From NCBI GenBank assembly GCA_940671915.1, contig CALNVZ010003429.1, forward strand, positions 22,305,908 through 22,369,907: 64,000 bases of DNA. Direction: 5' to 3'. The stretch is from Paracentrotus lividus. Lineage: Eukaryota; Echinodermata; Echinoidea; Camarodonta; Echinidae. Below are positions 58,301-64,000 of this stretch, piece by piece (position 1 is the first letter of the stretch; the number at the start of each line of letters is the position of its first letter). The position numbers and the translations under genes are program-made. The notes beneath the pieces were generated by a model that saw only the letters and a program-made list of their open reading frames with translations, had not been told where the DNA came from and did no database searches.

Positions 58301-58432
58301 TGTATATGTGTGGGAGGGAGGGGTAGGGGTATACTTACTTGAATTCACTTGTGACGCAACAAAAGCCGGTGCTACCAGAAAAGTAAATGTCAATGTTAGG
58401 AAGACGTGCATTATAACTTTGGCTCGGGCCAT
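42011..58432 (-). CDS. Type I receptor: signal peptide, WSC, three sushi/CCP, stalk, TM, long signalling tail (whole gene)
   Basis: Six exons join in phase on the minus strand (2364 nt, 787 residues if the stalk stop is ignored). Order: signal peptide 1-27, WSC about 38-147, CCP1-3 about 152-326, Thr-rich stalk 328-368, TM about 369-390, cytoplasmic tail 394-787. WSC domains bind carbohydrate in several families; CCP modules mediate protein contacts in complement and adhesion proteins. The tail has class II SH3 (PDLPPK), Tyr motifs (SDYKTL, QYATL, HDYVNV) and a Pro-rich end, so a cell-surface recognition or signalling role is inferred. The combination is not one I can match to a named orthologue. 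The stalk exon has an in-frame TAG (45730-45728), but the exon is 123 nt with phase 1 on both sides and can be skipped in frame. The first intron is 7.75 kb and full of transposons. Confidence 0.88.
43624..43795. repeat. Dispersed repeat, copy 2 (intron 5)
   Basis: Relative of 19085-19325, sharing atcgcctgagatttt, acgtacctgggtacgctta and tgacacattatta. Confidence 0.7.
43924..44002 (-). CDS. WSC/sushi receptor exon 5, transmembrane segment
   Basis: It codes WIVAVAVVIPLIIIIVIIIG followed by CVICYR, a single strong TM helix with a Cys-rich inner end. Phase 1 in, phase 2 out; donor TATCG/gtaaga. Confidence 0.93.
44003..45675. other. Intron 4 of the WSC/sushi receptor
   Basis: AT-rich sequence. 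From about 45180 to 45430 it is a degenerate (TTGAA)n-type pentamer repeat, and an A-rich tract lies at 45602-45622. No exon or gene recognised. Confidence 0.5.
45676..45798 (-). CDS. WSC/sushi receptor exon 4, Thr-rich stalk cassette with in-frame stop
   Basis: Acceptor ccttag/ATA and donor CAAG/gtatgt bound 123 nt, phase 1 to 1. In the frame that joins both neighbours it reads ITSTTTTDPPTTNCII, then TAG (45730-45728), then RQRIDYLGVTGPSASNQ. Inclusion would end the protein at residue 350; skipping keeps the frame into the TM exon. Confidence 0.7.
45893..46117. mobile_element. MITE family E, diverged copy
   Basis: It aligns with 47799-48047 through gcggtggtcaca, atttcgtggaaaatc, gtacgacacgcagg, cctacagtaatgcaagg and catgcaatgcaaa. 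Confidence 0.6.
47020..47270. mobile_element. MITE family E, copy 1
   Basis: Ends tgcggcggtcacaactcgcc and (reverse) tgcggtcacaactcgccgta are inverted, and the element is about 250 bp. It shares gtaagggtattgtaaaaact and cctgcacgtcgtacat with copy 2. Confidence 0.85.
47307..47564. mobile_element. MITE family E, copy 2
   Basis: Same orientation as copy 1, with the same terminal inverted repeats (atgcggcggtcacaac / gttgtgaccgccgcgt). Confidence 0.85.
47799..48047. mobile_element. MITE family E, copy 3 (inverted)
   Basis: Opposite orientation to copies 1 and 2, starting atgcggcggtcacaactcgc. Copies 2 and 3 sit at the same point (between catctt and acccc) of the surrounding tandem unit. Confidence 0.85.
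48461..48590. repeat. Dispersed repeat with CAGGCGCGGATCC end, copy 2
   Basis: Reverse complement of 39980-40108. The end motif also occurs near 4017 and 24112, so it is a terminal sequence of a common family in this genome. Confidence 0.8.
49170..49706 (-). CDS. WSC/sushi receptor exon 3, three CCP/sushi domains
   Basis: One 179-codon exon holds three four-Cys CCP modules, ending WTEPPPVC, GLWLPIDC and SWNISSFVC. Three modules in one exon is unusual, because CCPs are mostly one per exon. Phase 1 to 1, acceptor cccag/ATC, donor CCAG/gtaggt. No indels. Confidence 0.95.
50234..50584 (-). CDS. WSC/sushi receptor exon 2, WSC domain
   Basis: It codes GCFYDDFEYDVL ... VELCFEICTNQSARYFGLQ, GSQCFCGGAF, CNKNCTGDPGQMCGGSFQL, the Cys pattern and YFGLQ..CFCG signature of WSC domains. 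117 codons, phase 1 to 1, acceptor ctacag/CTT, donor AAAG/gtatta. Confidence 0.95.
53955..55407. mobile_element. Nested 1.45-kb TIR element with TTA target duplication
   Basis: Inverted ends AGGGGGTATCTCACTG continue as gttgcgaac...ggcgaattt, and TTA flanks both sides (53952-53954 and 55408-55410). A 3-bp TWA duplication fits PIF/Harbinger-type elements. No transposase ORF. It interrupts the small ORF that begins at 53880. Confidence 0.8.
55003..55345. repeat. Tandem repeat, about 60-bp unit, five to six copies
   Basis: The unit is tacaaaagaaaacatgcca ... gataacccctttgtgcttgcctaacaaggca. It lies inside the nested TIR element near its right end. Confidence 0.85.
58339..58432 (-). CDS. WSC/sushi receptor exon 1, signal peptide
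   Basis: MARAKVIMHVFLTLTFTFL then VAPAFVASQVNS is a clear signal peptide with probable cleavage after VAS. Donor TCAA/gtaagt, phase 1, fits the WSC exon; the splice is inferred across a long intron. Confidence 0.75.
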
Positions 58433-59164
58433 ATCGCTATAGATATCACGAATTTGTCACCAACACAAAGTACAGGTGCGCGTATAACACGTCATGACCC
58501 TGGCCCACGCGATTTAATCAGGATTTTTGTTCTAATTATGATGTTTTAGGGATTTAAAGTTCAAATTTGTCATTACGAACGGTGCTGAGTAATTATGGCA
58601 AGACTCCTCTTTTAATCTTCGGCCTAGATCCATAAAGGCCTCTTTGTCCTCTTGAGAAATCTTAAAATTTAAGATCTAACTGGTTGCGCACAGGTGGGCA
58701 TTATCTATATTATCTATTGTTGGTTAAATCATGAGTCAGGAGCTTAAACGTCCACTTTAAAGAGTTAATACCATTATTTCTACTCATGCATAACGGGATA
58801 ATCCGACTTTTATCCAAAGTGAAAGTTTCCTTGGTAGTCTATAGCTTGGATACGACGTTTTAAGTAATCAATTCCTCCTCAGTATCCATACATCACGCCA
58901 AAATCATCCCTAAAGTTTGTATCATCACAATTAAGTTGGACTTTGTTATTCTGTTCACAGAAATTGTTTGCAGATTGTCTGTAGATCTGTAGCTCACAAT
59001 GACCAGCCCCTAGCCATATAGGAAGAATATGAATGAACACACCTTTAACAAAGGTGGCCTGAACAACGGTCCAATATAACAAACGAAGTTGGACGATGGT
59101 CCAACGAAGACAAACGAAGATTTTGTTGTGATTTAGTCTGTGGTAGGGTCACAAAAGTGTTGAT

Positions 59165-59815
59165 TTGCTATCGCATGAAGATAGTATAGTTCCATCACCG
59201 CTGTGAAGACTCATTCAATAAAATGAAATATATATTATATTGCAAGTATATATTCGCTGACCATAAGAATGGTGTTGTGAAGGCTCATAAAACAAGATCG
59301 CATGGACGAAAATGATGGTTCTGATAATATTATGTTCCAAGAATAGCTCACTAATCATACGTTTTTGTTAAGTTATACGATAAATCACATGAATTAATAT
59401 GATGGTTTCAAACGAAGACAATGTATTCCAAATTATAGTTCGCTTCGCATAAAGTTGAAACGAATTAAACAAAATTGCACGAATTAAGATGTAGTTCTAT
59501 TACTGTTGCGTCGACTATTAAATTCAAGTCTCAGTATAGTATAGTTCGCTGAGCATTTAAGGGTGATATTGGTCAGGTAGATAATAAAATCAACTAAATG
59601 GCACGAATTAAGATGATGCTTAACTGCTGTGACGCTCTCTTAATTCCAAGTGTATACAGATCAGTGAGCATAACTACACAAGATGATAGTTGATCATGTT
59701 GATGGAGAGAGAAAGAAACAAACAAGCAAATCTCACGAATAAAAATGATGGTTCTATTATCGCTGTGTCGTTCATTAAAGTGAAGTATGAATTTATTCCA
59801 AGTATAGTTTAATAG
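59165..59815. repeat. Degenerate tandem repeat, unit about 110-150 bp
   Basis: Five or so diverged units share cacgaattaagatgatg, ttctattactgctgtgtcg, attccaagtatagttcgctgag and cataa. Confidence 0.65.
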
Positions 59816-60764
59816 ATGAGTCGATTTAGATGCTCCAATTATGACCTGATGACTGAAAGGGCTAACAAGAGGGGAAGGAAATTAGCTGACGTAATTTTGG
59901 AACAAACTTTTTTCGACGTCACAATGAAAAGTGTGCCAACCTTTCCTTAAATCAGGTTGTATGAGCTGTTCTTTTATTTTCCGGTTATGCCACTATACTG
60001 TCCACAAAATGACGAAGAAGAATGCACTTTTTATAGTATAAATAGTCAAAGGATGTTGAGTTGGCGAAATTCTCGGAATGATATAATTATAATGCAGTTC
60101 TCAAAAGACACCAGTTTAATTCATTTACACCAAATTACATGTAACAATTTGTCCATACAGTAATTATTGAAGCTCTGGTAGGAAAAGTAGAGACAAGTTT
60201 ATGAACTTTTAATTGGCGTTAAACTTTAAGAAGATGTTATTTATAGTCCAAAATTGCCTCTCGCTCCATACACAACAATAACTAAAGGTTAAACATTCGC
60301 GAACTGTCCTGGTTAAACTGGAGTACTTCAGAGTACAGAACTGCAAACTTCAACTGGATATGCATTTTATGGAGTCCTTGTCCAATGCTTTCAAGAAAGA
60401 TGTCCGACCGATGCGACAGTGTGATCCGCCATGGAAGGCTCTCCCACATGTCCTGCAAAACGGTATCGACGCCACATACCCCGAAAGCTGCTAGCCAACC
60501 TGAAGAATACCCCAAAGAACACTACAATGATAGTGCTTCAGAGCAGAGGGTCTAATCCTCACTTAGTGCTGGACAGGTTCGGGTGGTGCATGTGGCGTAA
60601 ACAAAATTTTGGGGCTCTCTTCATTATTTTGTGTTGACTCACAGCAAACTTATTCAATCTCAAACTAAAGAAGAGAAGACCGCGCGACACAGCGAGGAAT
60701 CACCGCCCATTCAATTGATTCACCCAGCCGTGAATTCCAAATATATATATAGTTATCAAAAGCA

Positions 60765-60854
60765 AATGAAATAGAGAGAGAGGAGAGATGAGAGAGAGAG
60801 AAGAGCGAGAGAATACGAGAGAGAGAGAGAGAGGGGAGATAGAAAGAGCGAGGC

Positions 60855-60888
<34 letters not shown>

Positions 60889-61174
60889 GGGAGGTAAGGG
60901 GGGGGGGGAAGAAAAATTGATTTAGAAGAAGAATATGAAGAAGAGAGGGATAGAGACAGAGAGAGAGAGCGAGAGAGAGAGAGAGAGAAAGAATGGGGAG
61001 GTATAGAGAAAGAAGGGAAATAGACAGGAAGAAAAATTTAAATAGAAAGAAAAGATAAATATTATAATAAAGAAGAGATAATGACGAGAAAATGAGAGCA
61101 AGAAAAAAAAGGAAGAGGGGGATATATAAAATATAGAGTGCATATGGAGACAAAATGAAGAGAGGAGAGAAAGT

Positions 61175-61242
<68 letters not shown>

Positions 61243-61270
61243 GGGGGGGGGAGGGGGAGGGGGGGGGGTC
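60765..61270 (+). repeat. (GA)n microsatellite cluster
   Basis: Long GA and GAGAGA-derived purine runs with G-rich ends. The Ser/Leu-rich minus-strand ORFs over it are translation artefacts. Confidence 0.95.
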
Positions 61271-63814
61271 AGTAGAGAGATGCTGGGAAACACACAGTAT
61301 AAATAATGTTTTACGAAACTATATTTCTTATATTCGTCGCGGACAATTTGCGCTTGTAGTCATGGAAAATTGATTGTTTCCGCTGAGATCCAAGGTCGAT
61401 GTGCAATTATTTTGAATCACATCATGCTAGACATATATACATGTTTATGTTTTTTATTGGTTGATTTTACCCACCAACAATATCAACATGTTTACGATTG
61501 TTCACAAATGTCATTTTCACATCATACAAATAAACATTATTACTGAGATAAGAAATACAATAAAAATAATAGCTGATTGAACCATAAAATAGCTTACTTC
61601 AACATCCGAGCAAAGCTCAACCAAACAATTACTCATATAATTATTACAATCTGATGTTTGCAGCAATGCATATAAATCAATTAATATTATTTGAATACAT
61701 GTTTCTCTTTGTTTCCCATGCATACCAAACTTGTATTATATTTTGATGGAAATGGAAGATAAGACTTGAATTGAAAAGCAACTATTAGGTAACTCGAATC
61801 GTAATACCTTCAGCGTTCATGATTTAACCATATCTATCACTTTCAATGACCTAGATTGGTTTTTGATACAATAATACACCAGACAAGTCAAATGATTTAT
61901 AGGGACCATTTCGATAAAACAGAAATCGAATGACCATAAAAATGAACAAAATATATCAACTTCCAATGAAAATATTTAGGTAATAAGGGTGAGTAAACAA
62001 AACTTCTCCGAGTTCTGAAATATGCATTTTATTATTAGCAAGACAAACAAACGCGATTCATATAATCTATGAAAAGCAAATATTGATTTTACATTTTGTC
62101 GAGAATCGTTAGCAAGCCAGTTTACATTAAGCATTGTAAATATTCTATTACATATGATAAAGTATAGTTATTTCATCTATTTCTGAAAAATTTAACAAAT
62201 CAAAGCGTCTTACATCATTACAACAATGTCGCCATAATAGGTGCAAAGTTAAATTTCATATAATTATACCAGCTATATATCATCAATTGAATTCTTCAAA
62301 ATATATACTGTATCCGGGTACGGTGAATTACTACTATAATATTTTTAATTGCAAATGAAATTTTTAATTTGATCCTGTGATGATAACGAATTATTACTCT
62401 GAAAAAAGGCCGTAGAAACATCTACATGGTGCTCCATACTTCCTTTAAAGCACTCTCCCTAATTTTATCCCAACTCATTCCAAATGAGCATGATGAGAAG
62501 GGGTCTTGGCTGAAATGTATATATAGGCCTATGACCAGAAGGGGTAATTTTTTTCCGACTGTAGGCCAATGCCTCATTCTTTAAACTTGAATAGGAACTT
62601 AGAGTGCAATGTAAACAAGTAAGAAGCCATGGACGATATATACCACTAGTAAATATTGATGAAAGAATCTGAAAAGCAAACTGTAAACAATATCACTCTC
62701 AGCTCAGAACAAAAAAGGCCCTTGAAGGATAACCTTAAAATGCATTTAAGGTCATGGCAGAATTACAGACCAACTTTTGGTCGATTTCTCGACTTGCATT
62801 TGCTTCACGATTTCTTTTTGTTGTCTCAATTTACTGTGCCATTTTTGGAAGGTTCTTTCTTAGAATGAGGTTAAGTTCATATAAATTCATTTGTGATTTA
62901 GGCGGATCTCACTCTATTTGTTTGCTCAACATATCGAGTTCCAATATTTCATTTTTTTTGTTTTGTTTTTGGGTGAGGTATATATACTGTTTTATAATTG
63001 TTTCTACGGTCGATTGATTTGTAAAAGAAAACTTTCGATGCACTAATACAATCAGTACAAATGAAGGTATACCCTGATTCAAAGGCTTTTATGAAAAATG
63101 TATAAACTGTGACTCTTCAAGAATAGATATAATTGAGGATTTTTGAAAGGGCATAAAGAACAATCGACATACACTTACGGCTGAAATTCCTGAAGGTATT
63201 TTTGTTTTATAGTTTTATGAATAGAATGCAAACTTTCGGAAAAAATATTTCAGAATATTGATAAAGTACTCCCCAAAATAACTACTTCATAAAAAATTTA
63301 AAAAAATAAAATAAAATAAAAAAATGGTGCAGCTTACTAAGTTAGAAAAGCAATGCATGGGGTGTTTCACTTAATAGGGACTACCAAAATCAAGCACACA
63401 TTATGATTTGAATATTTTACAACTCTGTAAATTCTCCTGAGTCGGTAATTTTCTTATCGCCTGATACTCAAAGAAAATGACTGAAGATGTTTTGAAAAGG
63501 AGTCAACAAGACCACTAACTCGTATCCAAGAAACGAAATTAATATTCAGGTTTTTAGGAAATGGCAAAACCTTGAGCAAACAACATTTACTGACGACTGA
63601 CCCCAAAGACGAGAAAAATATTCGGTACATCTTTCCTCCAAGGGTACATAAACCCTATGCTATTCTCGTGTTGTCGTGTTGGATTTAGAATTCATTCAAA
63701 ACATGAATGACGTCATTAATGTTATTGGTCGAGGGGGAAAGGGAAGAATAAGGTAAGGTAAGGGGAATAAACAACAACAACAACAATGACAACAATGTAT
63801 GAACACATTTTAAG

Positions 63815-63950
63815 ATAAAGAGAAAAGGAGAGAGAGAAAAGGGAGATAGACAGTGAGATAGAGAGAGACAAAGAGACAGAGACAGAGAGAGATAGAGAGG
63901 CAGAGACAGAGAGAAAGAAAGAGAAGAGAGAGAAGAGAAAGAGAGAGAAT

Positions 63951-64000
<50 letters not shown>
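63815..64000 (+). repeat. (GA)n microsatellite at window end
   Basis: Purine tract resolving into a pure (GA)n run that continues past the window. Confidence 0.95.

Larger units (their letters stand above)
50585..58338. other. Intron 1 of the WSC/sushi receptor
   Basis: A 7.75-kb intron, about 45% of it one TIR element (52499-55990) with a nested second element. A 46-nt A-tract lies at 52341-52386. Outside these I see no exon or domain-bearing ORF. Confidence 0.55.
58433..64000. other. Region upstream of the WSC/sushi receptor, no gene recognised
   Basis: It holds a degenerate tandem array (59165-59815) and purine tracts. Short ORFs near 60282-60637 have no recognisable domain. Promoter elements for the minus-strand gene should lie just above 58432, but none could be named. 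Confidence 0.5.

Noticed and set aside
60282-60637. Small ORFs on both strands near 60.4 kb
   Set aside because: No recognisable domain, start context or splice partners; left as unannotated intergenic DNA.
60665-61293. Ser/Leu/Phe-rich ORFs of 120-160 residues
   Set aside because: They read the reverse strand of (GA)n tracts and are not coding.

Overview
This is eukaryotic, intron-rich, AT-rich DNA. It carries many palindromic MITE-like elements, (GA)n, (GAT)n and (AAT)n microsatellites, scattered TAGGCCTA-type words and three multi-exon metazoan genes. SRCR and WSC/sushi receptors, an invertebrate L3MBTL with an FCS finger, and this repeat spectrum suggest a marine deuterostome. An echinoderm, probably a sea urchin, is favoured, but that is inference and was not searched. 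One short run of N (25898-25919) marks an assembly gap.

Layout. (1) 3520-19626, plus strand: a 20-exon L3MBTL/l(3)mbt-family chromatin reader of about 968 residues. Its order is acidic N-terminus, FCS zinc finger, three MBT repeats, two CCHHC zinc fingers and a C-terminal SAM domain. All phases join and the MBT2 methyl-lysine cage is intact. (2) 19627-27692: 3'UTR and intergenic DNA with an array of degraded terminal-exon copies, about 1 kb of GAT repeat, the gap, and a TIR element with a tRNA-like SINE inside. (3) 27693-38148, plus strand: a type I receptor with signal peptide, about five group-A SRCR domains, a TM segment and a tyrosine-containing tail. SRCR1-4 carry many small indels; SRCR5 and the tail are clean. 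(4) 38149-42010: convergent intergenic/3'UTR DNA with two long-hairpin MITEs of one family. (5) 58432-42011, minus strand: a six-exon type I receptor with signal peptide, WSC, three sushi/CCP domains, Thr-rich stalk, TM and a 394-residue tail with SH2/SH3-type motifs. Its 7.75-kb first intron holds nested DNA transposons. (6) 58433-64000: upstream DNA with a degenerate tandem array and (GA)n tracts, and no recognised gene.

The L3MBTL protein should act on chromatin in the nucleus. The two convergent genes both encode surface receptors with extracellular recognition modules and SH2/SH3-type docking motifs, so an innate-immune or cell-recognition role is plausible but not shown.

Most notable: (a) at least five exons of the L3MBTL gene have tandem copies of their 3' ends, usually including the 5' splice site, just downstream; (b) the stalk exon of the WSC/sushi receptor is a frame-neutral cassette with an in-frame stop, so splicing could switch between truncated and membrane forms; (c) indel-only damage to SRCR1-4; (d) long hairpin elements in the likely 3'UTRs of both convergent receptors.
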